Assembly: GCA_046566185.1 (NCBI GenBank)
Contig: JBKHXE010000157.1
Coordinates: 1-31,223 of the forward strand
Origin: SCSIO-59966 sp046566185
GTDB lineage: Bacteria; Actinomycetota; Actinomycetes; Actinomycetales; SCSIO-59966
Direction of reading: 5' to 3'
Length of the DNA: 31,223 nucleotides
The first letter of the stretch is position 1. Every line of letters starts with the position of its first letter. The notes beneath the pieces are model-generated. The model searched no databases. It was not told where the DNA came from and saw nothing but the letters and a program-made list of their open reading frames with translations. Position numbers and translations under genes: made by a program. Below are positions 15,501 through 22,541 of the stretch, piece by piece.

Positions 15501-17204
15501 GTCGAGCTCGCCGACCCGCCGGCCCGGACCCTCGCCGGTGGCGAGGAAGACCCCGTACAGGCCGCGGTCGGGAATGGTGCCGCCGCTGGTCACGGCGAGC
15601 CGCTGCGCGCCGGGGCGGCCGGACAGCGTGCCGGTCACCCGGTCCCACACGACCCGCGGCCGCAGCTCGGCGAACTCGTCGCTGGGGTAGCGGCCCGACA
15701 GCATGTCGAGCACCGACTCCAGGACGCCGCGGGTGAGCGTCGCGAAGGGAGCGGCCCGACGGGCCGTCTCGAGCAGCTCGTCGACGTCCCAGTCGTCCAT
15801 CGCCGTCATCGCGACCACCTGCTGCGCGAGCACGTCCAGCGGGTTGGCGGGCACGTGCAGGGCCTCGATCTGCGCGGCGCGCATCCGCTCGGTGACCACG
15901 GCCGTCTGCACCAGGTCGGCGCGGTACTTCGGGAAGACGACGCCGCGGCTGACCGCCCCGACCTGGTGACCGGCCCGCCCGACCCGCTGCAGCCCGCTCG
16001 CCACGCTGGGCGGCGACTCGACCTGCACGACGAGGTCGACGGCGCCCATGTCGATGCCCAGCTCCAGGCTGGACGTCGCGACCACGGCGGGCAGGCGACC
16101 CGACTTCAGGTCGTCCTCGATGAGCGCCCGCTGCTCCTTGCTCACCGACCCGTGGTGCGCCCGCGCCAGCACGGCAGGCGCGCCCGTCGAGGCCCCGGCC
16201 TGCGCCATCACCTGGGCCGGCGCGGTCTCCCCGGGGGAGGGCAGCCGCTGCTCCTGCCGCTCGGCCCACACCTCGTTCAGCCGGGCCGTGAGGCGCTCGG
16301 CCAGCCGGCGCGAGTTCGCGAACACCAGCGTGGAGGTGTGCTGGGCGACGAGATCGGTGACCCGCTCCTCGACGTGCGGCCAGATCGACGTCCGCCGCTC
16401 GGCGCCGGCCGCCAGGCCGGTCAGGTCGTCGGTCACCTGGCCCAGCTCGCCCATGTCGGGCACCGGGACGACGACCTGCACCTCGATGCGCTTCTCCGAC
16501 GGCGGCTGCACGACCGTCACCTGCCGCCCGCCGTCCCCCGGTGCCCGCGTGCCGGCGAGGAACCTGGCGACGTCCTCGACCGGGCGCACCGTCGCCGACA
16601 GCCCGATGCGCTGCGCGGGTCGCTCCAGCAGCGCGTCGAGCCGCTCCAGCGACAGCGCCATGTGCGCCCCCCGCTTCGAGCCGGCCAGCGCGTGCACCTC
16701 GTCGACGATCACCGTCTCGACCCCGGCGAGCACCTCGCGCGCGCGAGAGGTCAGCAGCAGGAACAGCGACTCCGGTGTGGTGATGAGGACGTCGGGCGGG
16801 GTGCGGGTGAGCTGCCGGCGCTCGTCGGCGGGTGTGTCCCCGGACCGGACGGCGACCCGGACGTCGGGCACCTGGTGGCCCAGGCGCGTGGCGGCGCGGC
16901 GGATGCCGGTCAGCGGCGAGCGCAGGTTGCGCTCGACGTCGGAGGCGAGCGCCTTGAGCGGCGAGACGTACAGCACCCGGCAGCGGTGCTCGCGGTCCGG
17001 CGGCGGCGGCGCGGTGGCGATGCGGTCCAGCGCCCACAGGAACGCCGACAGCGTCTTGCCGGAGCCGGTGGGGGCCACGACGAGCGCGTGGTCGCCCGCC
17101 GCGACCGCCTCCCAGGCACCCTGCTGGGCCGCGGTGGGCGCGGCGAACGCCCCGCGGAACCAGTCGCGGGTCGCGGGGGAGAAGCGGTCGAGGACGTCCG
17201 GCAC
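12519..17204 (-). CDS. lhr: Large ATP-dependent repair helicase Lhr
   Basis: About 1561 residues, the full size of long Lhr proteins, in one unbroken frame. The core (about 1-850) has Walker A at about 44-51 (APTGSGKT), the DEVH box at 168-171, SATVRP, and the motif V-VI region LELGIDMGAVDLVVQ and GLQRVGRAGHQ. It is followed by winged-helix and Lhr-specific domains (DVFTLGASTWRIEDI). The C-terminal half (VARYARTHVPFT, GRWSML) is the Lhr CTD, which in other bacteria resembles AlkZ/YcaQ glycosylases. Lhr is a 3'-5' translocase induced by DNA damage in mycobacteria. I chose GTG 17204 because a -10-like GACAAT lies seven bases upstream; GTG 17219 is possible. Longer frames reach ATG 17312 but would overlap rfbA. 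It faces away from rfbA, about 106 bases apart. Confidence 0.93.
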   Translation of the reverse strand: MPDVLDRFSPATRDWFRGAFAAPTAAQQGAWEAVAAGDHALVVAPTGSGKTLSAFLWALDRIATAPPPPDREHRCRVLYVSPLKALASDVERNLRSPLTGIRRAATRLGHQVPDVRVAVRSGDTPADERRQLTRTPPDVLITTPESLFLLLTSRAREVLAGVETVIVDEVHALAGSKRGAHMALSLERLDALLERPAQRIGLSATVRPVEDVARFLAGTRAPGDGGRQVTVVQPPSEKRIEVQVVVPVPDMGELGQVTDDLTGLAAGAERRTSIWPHVEERVTDLVAQHTSTLVFANSRRLAERLTARLNEVWAERQEQRLPSPGETAPAQVMAQAGASTGAPAVLARAHHGSVSKEQRALIEDDLKSGRLPAVVATSSLELGIDMGAVDLVVQVESPPSVASGLQRVGRAGHQVGAVSRGVVFPKYRADLVQTAVVTERMRAAQIEALHVPANPLDVLAQQVVAMTAMDDWDVDELLETARRAAPFATLTRGVLESVLDMLSGRYPSDEFAELRPRVVWDRVTGTLSGRPGAQRLAVTSGGTIPDRGLYGVFLATGEGPGRRVGELDEEMVYESRVGDVFTLGASTWRIEDITHDRVLVTPAPGLPGRLPFWHGDALGRPAELGRAVGAFVREVVAMDDDAARARVREAGLDEWAADNLLAYLREQVEATRHVPDDRTLVVERFRDELGDWRVVVHSPFGAQLHAPWALAVAARMQERYGVDVQAMPADDGLVLRLPDLELDGGAAPDVADTIAFDPEDVEQLVTDQLGGSALFAARFRECAARALLLPRRRPDRRQPLWQQRQRAAQLLEVASRYPSFPIVLETVREVLQDVFDVPGLVQLMRDLASRRVRVVEVTTEQPSPFARSLLFGYVAQFLYEGDSPLAERRAAALTLDPSLLAELLGRGEGAALSDLLDPEAVARTHAELQRLAEGRRARDAEDVADLLRVLGPLSSAEVGERSVDGADAPAWLVALEQARRVIRVRVAGGDRWAAIEDAGRLRDALGTALPVGVPVAFTAPVPDPVGDLVARYARTHVPFTAATVAHRLGLGVAVVTDALNRLERAGRVVSGDLLPPESRRALDEHAGVTDWCDAEVLRVLRRRSLAALRAEVEPVPPRDLATFLPSWQGVGAAPRSRLRGVDGVLRVVEQLAGAVLPASGLESLVLPVRVDGYSPSLLDELTAAGEVLWCGHGALPGDDGWVSLHLADTAPLTLPGPDPAFEPNEQHRAVLDALAGGGAYFFRALSDAVGSTDDAALTETLWDLLWAGHVSNDTLAPLRARLAGGRTAHRARRAAPRTRYARPRAELRAGLRAGRPALPSRQGPPAAAGRWSMLPATEPDATVRAHAVAEVLLDRYGVVTRGSVAAERVPGGFAAVYRVLAAMEEAGRVRRGYFVEGLGASQFATPGAVDRLRATSRPVGDDRPARRGHVRNPEGTGTVVLAAADPANPYGAALPWPEREQPGSSGHRPGRKAGALVVLVHGELALYVERGGRSLLSWTDDEAVLQAAADALALAVRDGALGRLTVQRTDGEGVLRGDHPLARALESAGFHATPRGLRLRG

Positions 17205-17211
17205 GAGCGCG

Positions 17212-17234
17212 ATTGTCACCCGCGGGTCCGACAA
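17212..17234 (-). promoter_or_regulatory. Candidate DNA-damage (PafBC/RecA-NDp-like) promoter of lhr
   Basis: On the minus strand TTGTCGGAC (17234-17226), exactly 8 bases, then GACAAT (17217-17212). Compared with TTGTCRGTG-N8-TANNNT, the upstream element matches 7 of 9 and the -10 two of its three fixed bases. Seven bases later is GTG 17204, suggesting a leaderless mRNA. Confidence 0.4.
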
Positions 17235-17296
17235 CCGCGCCCCGTCGGCCTTCTCGGTCTCCCCGGCGTCGCGGGCGGCCCGGCGAGCGGCTGCGC

Positions 17297-17302
17297 CATA
17301 CT
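17297..17302 (+). promoter_or_regulatory. Candidate -10 element for leaderless rfbA
   Basis: CATACT ends eight bases before ATG 17311, and no Shine-Dalgarno is present. A start of transcription at the ATG is likely. No -35 is evident. Confidence 0.35.
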
Positions 17303-17310
17303 CGCCGGTC

Positions 17311-18210
17311 ATGCGCGGCATCATCCTGGCCGGCGGCACCGGCACCCGGCTCCACCCCATCACGCAAGGGGTCAGCAAGCAGCTGGTGCCCGTGTACGAC
17401 AAGCCGATGATCTACTACCCCCTGTCGACCCTGCTGCTCGCCGGCATCCGCGACGTCCTCGTCATCACCACGCCGCACGAGGCGGAGGCCTTCGTCCGGC
17501 TGCTCGGGGACGGCTCCCAGTTCGGTGTCTCGATCCGGTACGCCCCGCAGCCGGAGCCGCAGGGGCTGGCCCAGGCGTTCGTCATCGGCGCGGACTTCGT
17601 CGCCGGGGACACCTCGGCGCTGATCCTCGGCGACAACATCTTCTACGGGCAGGGTCTGGGCCTGCAGCTGCAGCGGTACCAGGACGTCGACGGGGCGGCG
17701 ATCTTCGCCTACTGGGTGCCCGACCCCACCGGCTACGGGGTGGTGGAGTTCGACGCCGACCGCAAGGCGCTGTCGCTGGAGGAGAAGCCGTCCCGTCCCC
17801 GCAGCAACTACGCCGTCCCGGGCCTCTACTTCTACGACTCCGACGTCGTGGAGATCGCCCGGTCGCTGCGCCCCTCGGCGCGGGGCGAGTACGAGATCAC
17901 CGACGTGAACCGCACCTATCTCGAGCAGGGCCGCCTCTCGGTGCAGGTCCTCGCACGAGGGACGGCGTGGCTGGACACGGGCACGTTCGACTCGCTGCAC
18001 GACGCGGGCACGTTCATCCGCACCGTGGAGCACCGGCAGGGACTGAAGATCGGCGCGCCGGAGGAGATCGCGTGGCGGCGAGGCTTCCTCACCGACGACG
18101 AGCTGCGGGAACGCGCGGTCCGGTTGACGACGAGCGGATACGGGCGGTACCTGCTCGGGCTGCTCGAGAACCCGGACCTCGACTCTCCGCGTCTGACGGC
18201 GCCCTCCTGA
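17311..18210 (+). CDS. rfbA: Glucose-1-phosphate thymidylyltransferase RmlA/RfbA
   Basis: 299 residues. The nucleotide-binding motif GGTGTRLHPITQGVSKQL (Arg13 and Lys23 are the usual catalytic residues) and the following VPVYDKPMIYYPLSTL are diagnostic. Further matches are QGLAQAFVIGADFV, LGDNIFYGQGL, SLEEKPSRPRSNYAVPGLYF and ARGTAWLDTGTFDSLHDAG. It joins dTTP and glucose-1-phosphate to form dTDP-glucose, the first step to dTDP-rhamnose and related sugars. It lies head-to-head with lhr and convergent with rfbB, so it is not co-transcribed with the next pathway gene. The ATG at 17311 has no Shine-Dalgarno but a -10-like CATACT eight bases upstream. Confidence 0.96.
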   Translation: MRGIILAGGTGTRLHPITQGVSKQLVPVYDKPMIYYPLSTLLLAGIRDVLVITTPHEAEAFVRLLGDGSQFGVSIRYAPQPEPQGLAQAFVIGADFVAGDTSALILGDNIFYGQGLGLQLQRYQDVDGAAIFAYWVPDPTGYGVVEFDADRKALSLEEKPSRPRSNYAVPGLYFYDSDVVEIARSLRPSARGEYEITDVNRTYLEQGRLSVQVLARGTAWLDTGTFDSLHDAGTFIRTVEHRQGLKIGAPEEIAWRRGFLTDDELRERAVRLTTSGYGRYLLGLLENPDLDSPRLTAPS

Positions 18211-18239
18211 GCTGCGTCGTCCGGTCGGACGGCGTCAGC
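18211..18239. terminator. Hairpin between convergent rfbA and rfbB
   Basis: CGTCC (18218-18222) pairs with GGACG (18227-18231) around a 4-base loop, and GCTG (18211-18214) with CAGC (18236-18239). It lies directly between the two stop codons and may end both transcripts. Confidence 0.4.
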
Positions 18240-19227
18240 GGCGTGCCAGCTGCGCGCGCGCCTTCAACGGTTCCCACCAGCCGCGGTGGTCGGCGTACCA
18301 CTGCACCGTCTCGCGCAGCCCGGAAGCGAAGTCGACGCGAGGCTCGTAGCCCAGCTCGTTGCTGATCTTGGTGATGTCCACGCTGTAGCGCAGATCGTGC
18401 CCGGGGCGGTCGGCGACACGGCGGACGCGGTCCCAGCCCGCACCGCACGCCTCCAGCAGCAGCCGCGTCAGCTCGCGGTTCGTCAGCTCGGTGCCACCAC
18501 CGATGTTGTAGACCTCTCCGGCGCGGCCCCCGGTCAGCACGCAGTGGATGGCACGGCAGTGGTCGTCGACGTGCAGCCAGTCGCGCACGTTCTCCCCCTC
18601 GCCGTAGAGCGGGACCGTGCCACCGTCCAGGAGGTTCGTGACGAACAGCGGAATGAGCTTCTCGGGGAACTGGTAGGGGCCGTAGTTGTTGGAGCACCGC
18701 GTGACGACGACGTCGAGGCCGTGCGTGCGGTGGTAGGCCCGGGCGAAGAGGTCGCTGGAGGCCTTGGAGGCGGAGTACGGGGAGTTCGGCTGCAACGGCT
18801 GTTCTTCCGACCAGCTGCCCTCGGCGATCGACCCGTACACCTCGTCGGTGGACACGTGGACGAACCGCCGGATCTCGTGGTGCAGCGCCGAGTCCAGCAG
18901 GGTCTGGGTCCCGACGACGTTGGTCACCACGAAGTCGGCGGCCCCGAGGATGGACCGGTCGACGTGGCTCTCCGCGGCGAAGTGCACGACGGTGTCCACC
19001 GTCGCCATCAGCCCGTCCACCAGGGCCCGGTCGAGGATGTCGCCCTCGACGAACCGCAACCGGGTGTCGTCGCGCACCGGCTCGAGGTTGGCGACGTTGC
19101 CGGCGTAGGTGAGCTTGTCGAGGACGGTCACCTGCTCCGGCACCTGCAGGCCCCAGGCCGTGCCCAGCACGGACCGGACGTAGTGGCTGCCGATGAAGCC
19201 CGCCCCACCGGTGACGAGAACCCTCAC
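18235..19227 (-). CDS. rfbB: dTDP-glucose 4,6-dehydratase RmlB/RfbB
   Basis: 330 residues of the extended SDR family. The NAD+ motif TGGAGFIGSH is at 6-15. Active-site residues are Thr127, Asp128, Glu129 (HVSTDEVYG) and Tyr151/Lys155 (SPYSASKASSD). Other RmlB signatures are HFAAESHVDRSI, TRCSNNYGPYQFPEKLIPLF, and GEGENVRDWLHVDDH. It turns dTDP-glucose into dTDP-4-keto-6-deoxyglucose, the branch point to rhamnose and other deoxysugars. The GTG start at 19227 has an excellent AGGAGGT site a few bases upstream and overlaps the stop of the upstream SDR gene (GTGA). It is the last gene of the three-gene minus-strand operon GT2 - SDR - rfbB. Confidence 0.96.
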   Translation of the reverse strand: MRVLVTGGAGFIGSHYVRSVLGTAWGLQVPEQVTVLDKLTYAGNVANLEPVRDDTRLRFVEGDILDRALVDGLMATVDTVVHFAAESHVDRSILGAADFVVTNVVGTQTLLDSALHHEIRRFVHVSTDEVYGSIAEGSWSEEQPLQPNSPYSASKASSDLFARAYHRTHGLDVVVTRCSNNYGPYQFPEKLIPLFVTNLLDGGTVPLYGEGENVRDWLHVDDHCRAIHCVLTGGRAGEVYNIGGGTELTNRELTRLLLEACGAGWDRVRRVADRPGHDLRYSVDITKISNELGYEPRVDFASGLRETVQWYADHRGWWEPLKARAQLARR

Positions 19228-20189
19228 GAGACCTCCTGTCGTGGCGCACGCATCCGCGCCTCCAGGTCGTGCGCGGTCATCGCGACACCGACGGCGAAGG
19301 GCGTCCTGGCGAGGTGGTCCAGCTCGGGCCACGTCATCGAGCGCAACCGCAGGTCGCGTGCCTGCACCCGGGCCAGGTCGGACGTCGCCACCAGGACGGG
19401 CGGTCGGCGACGAAGGATGCGACGGGACTGGGCGAGCACGTCGCCGATCGTGTGGCTGATCCCCGAGGCCAGCACCTTGACGGTCACCAGCTCGCCGCTG
19501 GTGCGCGCCCGGTCGCGGAGCCCGGCCAGACCCGTGGTCGCCATCGCCGCGGCGTCCGTGACCACGAGGTAGTCGCGCCGGGTGTCCAGGGACACGTACA
19601 CCGACATCGGCTGCCCGGTGATGGCGGCGCGGCACACCTGGGTCACCAGACCCTGCGCCTTGTCGAGCCGCTGACCCGGGCCGAAGAGGTTGGCGAACCG
19701 CCCGAGCAACGCCGGCATCTCCGTCCGCTGCGCCGCCTCGACGAGCCGCTGCTCCATCGCGAGCTTGGTGTGGCCGTAGGTGCCCAGTGGCCGCGGTTCC
19801 GTGCTCTCGTCGAACGGAGGTGGTGACGAGCCGGCGTACAGCCCCCCCGCGGACGAGGCGAGGAAGAACGCTCCTGCTCCGCCGTCGAGGCGGTGCCCGG
19901 CGAGGTCGGCGAGGAACCCGGTGAAGACGTCCAGCTCACCCTCGAGCTGCTGCGGGGAGGTGGCGACCACCCCCGCCCCGGCACACCAGGCCACGTCCCA
20001 CGGGCCGCCCGCGGCCAGGTCGGCCAGCTGTTCGAGGCCCTCGCGCAGGGTCGCGCGGGCGGCCCCGGGGTCGTGCCACGGCACGCGGCTGCGCAGCACC
20101 GGTCGGCCGGCACTCTCCAGCCGCGCCGCGACCTGGCGACCCAGGAGGCCTCCGGACCCGATCACCCAGGCCGGTGCCGGGCTCGTCAC
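19224..20189 (-). CDS. NAD-dependent epimerase/dehydratase family (SDR) protein
   Basis: 321 residues from GTG 20189. A Rossmann glycine motif opens the protein (WVIGSGGLLGRQVAARL), an SSAGGLY strand follows, and the catalytic pair is Tyr138/Lys142 in TYGHTKLAME. RFANLFGPGQ is typical of sugar-nucleotide SDRs. It is translationally coupled on both sides (GTGA overlaps with the GT2 gene before and rfbB after). That coupling suggests it reduces or epimerises the keto-deoxysugar made by RfbB, or makes another nucleotide sugar. The C-terminal half (HTIGDVLAQSRRILRRRPPV) is like reductases that process dTDP-4-keto sugars. It is not recognisably RmlD, so the product is not known. Confidence 0.82.
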   Translation of the reverse strand: MTSPAPAWVIGSGGLLGRQVAARLESAGRPVLRSRVPWHDPGAARATLREGLEQLADLAAGGPWDVAWCAGAGVVATSPQQLEGELDVFTGFLADLAGHRLDGGAGAFFLASSAGGLYAGSSPPPFDESTEPRPLGTYGHTKLAMEQRLVEAAQRTEMPALLGRFANLFGPGQRLDKAQGLVTQVCRAAITGQPMSVYVSLDTRRDYLVVTDAAAMATTGLAGLRDRARTSGELVTVKVLASGISHTIGDVLAQSRRILRRRPPVLVATSDLARVQARDLRLRSMTWPELDHLARTPFAVGVAMTAHDLEARMRAPRQEVS

Positions 20190-21220
20190 CGTGAGGCCCG
20201 GTCGGCCTGCCGCCGAGCCGGGAGCCGCCCCAGCGGGCCCGTGGTCGGGTCCTGGACGATGAGGTACAGCGGCTTGCCCATCGCCATGTTCACCGCTACC
20301 CCGAGGTACTCGGCCACGACGCCGAGCGCGAAGAGGATGACCCCGGTGGAGAGCAGGACGACGACCATCGTCGACGTCCACCCGGGAATGACCACGAGGC
20401 CGAGGACCCGGGTGACCACGAGGACGAGAGCCACGAGCAGGCCGACGACCGCGAACACCGCGCCGACGATGCTGACGTAGCGCAACAGGCGCGTCCCGCT
20501 CGTCAGCACCATCCGCCAGAAGTGCGACAGCAGCGTCCTCGTGCTGTACCCGGACCGCCGCTCGCCCTCGGCTCGCAGCTCGACAGGGCAGGTGGCGACG
20601 GTTCCGGCGACCCAGCTCAGCGCGACGTCGAGGTAGACACCGGCGCCGGCGTAGGCCGCCACGCTGCGCGCGAGCTCGCCGAGCACGAGCCGGTAGCTGT
20701 GGAAGTCGGCTGCCGTCCGGCCCCCGACCAGCAGGTCGATGACCCTCTTGGACAACCGCGACGTGACGTTGCGGAACCAGCCGTGCGGGGCGGGGGTCGT
20801 GGGTCGCGCGTACACCACGTCGGCCCGTCCGGCCATCGCCACGTCGAGCATGGCAGGGACGAACGCCGGGTCGTGCTGGCCGTCCTCGTCCATGGTGACC
20901 ACCCAGTCACCGCCGGACGACGCCATGCCGGCGAGGGTCGCGGCGTGCTGACCGAAGTTGCGGCTGAGCCATACCGGGCGGACGACGGTGAGCTCGCCGG
21001 CGAGGCGGCGGATGACCTCGTCGGACGCATCGGGACCGCGGTCGTGGACGAGGAGGATCTCGCTGACCGCGGCGAGGTGACCGGCGGGGGTCTCGAACAC
21101 CTCGCACAGCGGCAGCACCTCCCGGACGACGGCATCGAGCGTTCGCTCGCCCCCGTACACCGGGACGACCACCGAGATGCTGTGGACGGGGGCCTCCGCC
21201 GATCCCGAAGCCGGTGTCAC
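20186..21220 (-). CDS. Family 2 glycosyltransferase, GtrB/dolichol-phosphate-sugar synthase type
   Basis: 344 residues from GTG 21220. The GT2 domain (about 14-240) starts ISVVVPVYGGERTLDAVV. It has the DxD metal-nucleotide motif at Asp111-Glu112-Asp113 (MDEDGQHDP) and the acceptor-side LSRNFGQHAATLAG. Two transmembrane helices close the protein (about 250-280 and 288-315). This is the layout of GtrB-like enzymes, which move a sugar from a nucleotide donor to undecaprenyl phosphate. A GtrA-like flippase gene starts 25 bases away on the other strand, which supports the lipid-linked role. The start is leaderless in appearance: TATAGT ends seven bases before the GTG and no separate leader is visible. 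It heads the operon with the SDR and rfbB genes. Confidence 0.88.
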   Translation of the reverse strand: MTPASGSAEAPVHSISVVVPVYGGERTLDAVVREVLPLCEVFETPAGHLAAVSEILLVHDRGPDASDEVIRRLAGELTVVRPVWLSRNFGQHAATLAGMASSGGDWVVTMDEDGQHDPAFVPAMLDVAMAGRADVVYARPTTPAPHGWFRNVTSRLSKRVIDLLVGGRTAADFHSYRLVLGELARSVAAYAGAGVYLDVALSWVAGTVATCPVELRAEGERRSGYSTRTLLSHFWRMVLTSGTRLLRYVSIVGAVFAVVGLLVALVLVVTRVLGLVVIPGWTSTMVVVLLSTGVILFALGVVAEYLGVAVNMAMGKPLYLIVQDPTTGPLGRLPARRQADRASR

Positions 21221-21227
21221 CTCGGCG

Positions 21228-21235
21228 ACTATAGT
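21228..21235. promoter_or_regulatory. Palindromic -10 element shared by divergent GtrB-like and GtrA-like genes
   Basis: ACTATAGT is a perfect 8-base palindrome, so TATAGT reads on both strands (21230-21235 plus, 21233-21228 minus). It stands seven bases before the minus GTG (21220) and nine bases before the plus GTG (21245). Both genes would start transcription at or near their first codon. Confidence 0.6.
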
Positions 21236-21244
21236 GCGGGGGCC

Positions 21245-21724
21245 GTGGAGCCCGGGGCAGCCGACGCGCACGACAGACGGGAGCCGGTTGCGGTGGATCC
21301 GAGCAGTGTCGGCCTCTCCGGCGCCCTGCGTCTGGTCCGGGACCAGCGGGTCGCGTTCGTCCTGGTCGGCGCCGGCAACACGCTGCTCTCGCTGGTCTGG
21401 TTCGCCCTGGCCTACCAGCTGCTCGGTCGAGCTATCGGCTACATGGGGGCCCTGGTCGTCGCCTACGTCCTCGGCGTCCTCTGCGGTTTCGTCCTGCACC
21501 GGACGTTCGTGTTCCGCGTCCGAGGACGGGTGTGGGGCGACCTCGTCCGCTTCACGAGCGTCCACGTGGGGGCACTCGCGGCCAACGCGGCGATGCTGCC
21601 GCTGGCAGTCGAGGTGGCCGGTCTCCCCGTCGTCCCCGCTCAGGCGCTGGTCATGGTCGTGACCGTGGTGGGGAGCTACCTCGGGCACCGCTGGTTCTCG
21701 TTCCGGCGGGCGGGCGCGGCCTGA
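21245..21724 (+). CDS. GtrA-family membrane protein (putative lipid-linked sugar flippase)
   Basis: 159 residues with four predicted membrane helices in the GtrA pattern: FVLVGAGNTLLSLVWFALAY, YMGALVVAYVLGVLCGFVLH, the charged joint RTFVFRVRG, FTSVHVGALAANAAMLPLAV, and a last helix ending GSYLGHRWFSFRR. The final YxxHRWFSF is characteristic. GtrA proteins are thought to flip undecaprenyl-phosphate-sugar across the membrane, feeding outside glycosylation of polymers. The start GTG 21245 fits the palindromic -10 upstream; GTG 21293 with GGGAG before it is an alternative giving 143 residues. It is divergent from its likely partner GT2 gene and convergent with a methyltransferase, with four bases between stops. 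Confidence 0.82.
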   Translation: MEPGAADAHDRREPVAVDPSSVGLSGALRLVRDQRVAFVLVGAGNTLLSLVWFALAYQLLGRAIGYMGALVVAYVLGVLCGFVLHRTFVFRVRGRVWGDLVRFTSVHVGALAANAAMLPLAVEVAGLPVVPAQALVMVVTVVGSYLGHRWFSFRRAGAA

Positions 21725-21728
21725 GGCG

Positions 21729-22463
21729 TCACCGCTCCGCGGCGAGGAAGACCGACGAGCCGAACGGCAGGTCCCGGCGGCGGCTCAGCAGCGCCCGGTC
21801 GACTCGGCAGAGGGCCAGCAGGACCCTCTCGACCGGCGGTGGCACCGACGGCAGCGTCACGACCCCGTCGTCGACGGGGTTCGAGTCGACCCGGCCGGCC
21901 CGCTCGGCGAGACGACTGCGGACCCGGTCCAGCGCGAAGAACGGGAACACTCCCGTGAAGGCGTACGTGGCCCGGTTCACCCGCAGACCGGCCGCCGTCA
22001 CTGCGGCCACGAGTCGGGGGCGCGTGTAGCGCCGGTGGTGGCCGTTGACGTCGTCGAAGCGCGTCCAGGCCCACTCGTAGGCGGGGACGGCGAGCAGGAG
22101 CCTGCCACCCGGCTTGAGCACGCGCCGCAGCTCCTGCAGGGCCCGGCTCTCCGGCTCGCAGTGCTCGATGACGTCGAAGGCCGCCACGACGTCGAAGGTC
22201 GCGTCCGCGAAGGGAAGTGCTAGGGCGGACCCGCAGACGCCCTGCCCACGAAGGCCCCGCCGGTCGACGTCCAGGCTGACGTGCCGCCCGTACCGGCGCA
22301 TCCACCCGACGCTCGGGCCGTCGGCGCTGCCCACGTCGAGCACCAGGTCGGGGGCGCCGACGTACCGCTCGAGCGCGGCCTGCAGCAGGCCGGCTCTCGC
22401 GCGGTACCACCAGTAGCCGGGCTCCTTGATGGAAGCCGACCCGGCGCCCGTTGCCGCGGTCAT
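21729..22463 (-). CDS. Class I SAM-dependent methyltransferase
   Basis: 244 residues from ATG 22463. Motif I is VLDVGSADGPS (Asp43-Gly49 region), followed by SLDVDRRG, LPFADATFDVVAAFDVIEH, and ELRRVLKPGGRLLLAVPAYE, the standard Methyltransf_11 order. The middle has HHRRYTRPRL, often seen in methyltransferases near polysaccharide genes. The N-terminal SIKEPGYWWYRARAGLL is typical of a group that sits with glycosyltransferases. The substrate is unknown; a sugar or lipid-linked intermediate made by its neighbours is likely. It appears leaderless: TAGGGT lies six bases before the ATG. Confidence 0.85.
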   Translation of the reverse strand: MTAATGAGSASIKEPGYWWYRARAGLLQAALERYVGAPDLVLDVGSADGPSVGWMRRYGRHVSLDVDRRGLRGQGVCGSALALPFADATFDVVAAFDVIEHCEPESRALQELRRVLKPGGRLLLAVPAYEWAWTRFDDVNGHHRRYTRPRLVAAVTAAGLRVNRATYAFTGVFPFFALDRVRSRLAERAGRVDSNPVDDGVVTLPSVPPPVERVLLALCRVDRALLSRRRDLPFGSSVFLAAER

Positions 22464-22469
22464 CGCCGC

Positions 22470-22475
22470 ACCCTA
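22470..22475 (-). promoter_or_regulatory. Candidate -10 element for the leaderless methyltransferase gene
   Basis: On the minus strand TAGGGT fits TANNNT and ends six bases before ATG 22463. No Shine-Dalgarno is seen and no -35 is evident. Confidence 0.45.
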
Positions 22476-22528
22476 GCGGCGGAGCCGGGAGGTGCCGCGT
22501 CGGGGCGCGCCGCGGCAGCCGTGCGTGC

Positions 22529-22534
22529 GATGCT
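22529..22534 (+). promoter_or_regulatory. Candidate -10 element for the DUF3046 gene
   Basis: GATGCT (A and last T of TANNNT kept, first T missing) ends seven bases before GTG 22542, the conserved start of DUF3046 proteins. The match is weak. Confidence 0.25.
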
Positions 22535-22541
22535 GACCGGC

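Noticed and set aside
17205..17402. Longer N-terminus for Lhr up to ATG 17312 or 17402
   Set aside because: It would overlap the well-supported rfbA start, and the extra residues are not like Lhr N-termini; the GTG at 17204 (or 17219) fits the family and the promoter.
12432..18365. Very long open frame on the plus strand opposite lhr (about 1977 codons)
   Set aside because: It is antisense to a fully motif-supported helicase, continues through rfbA in the wrong frame, and its composition (His, Arg, Gly, Pro, Glu rich) is typical of shadow frames in GC-rich DNA.
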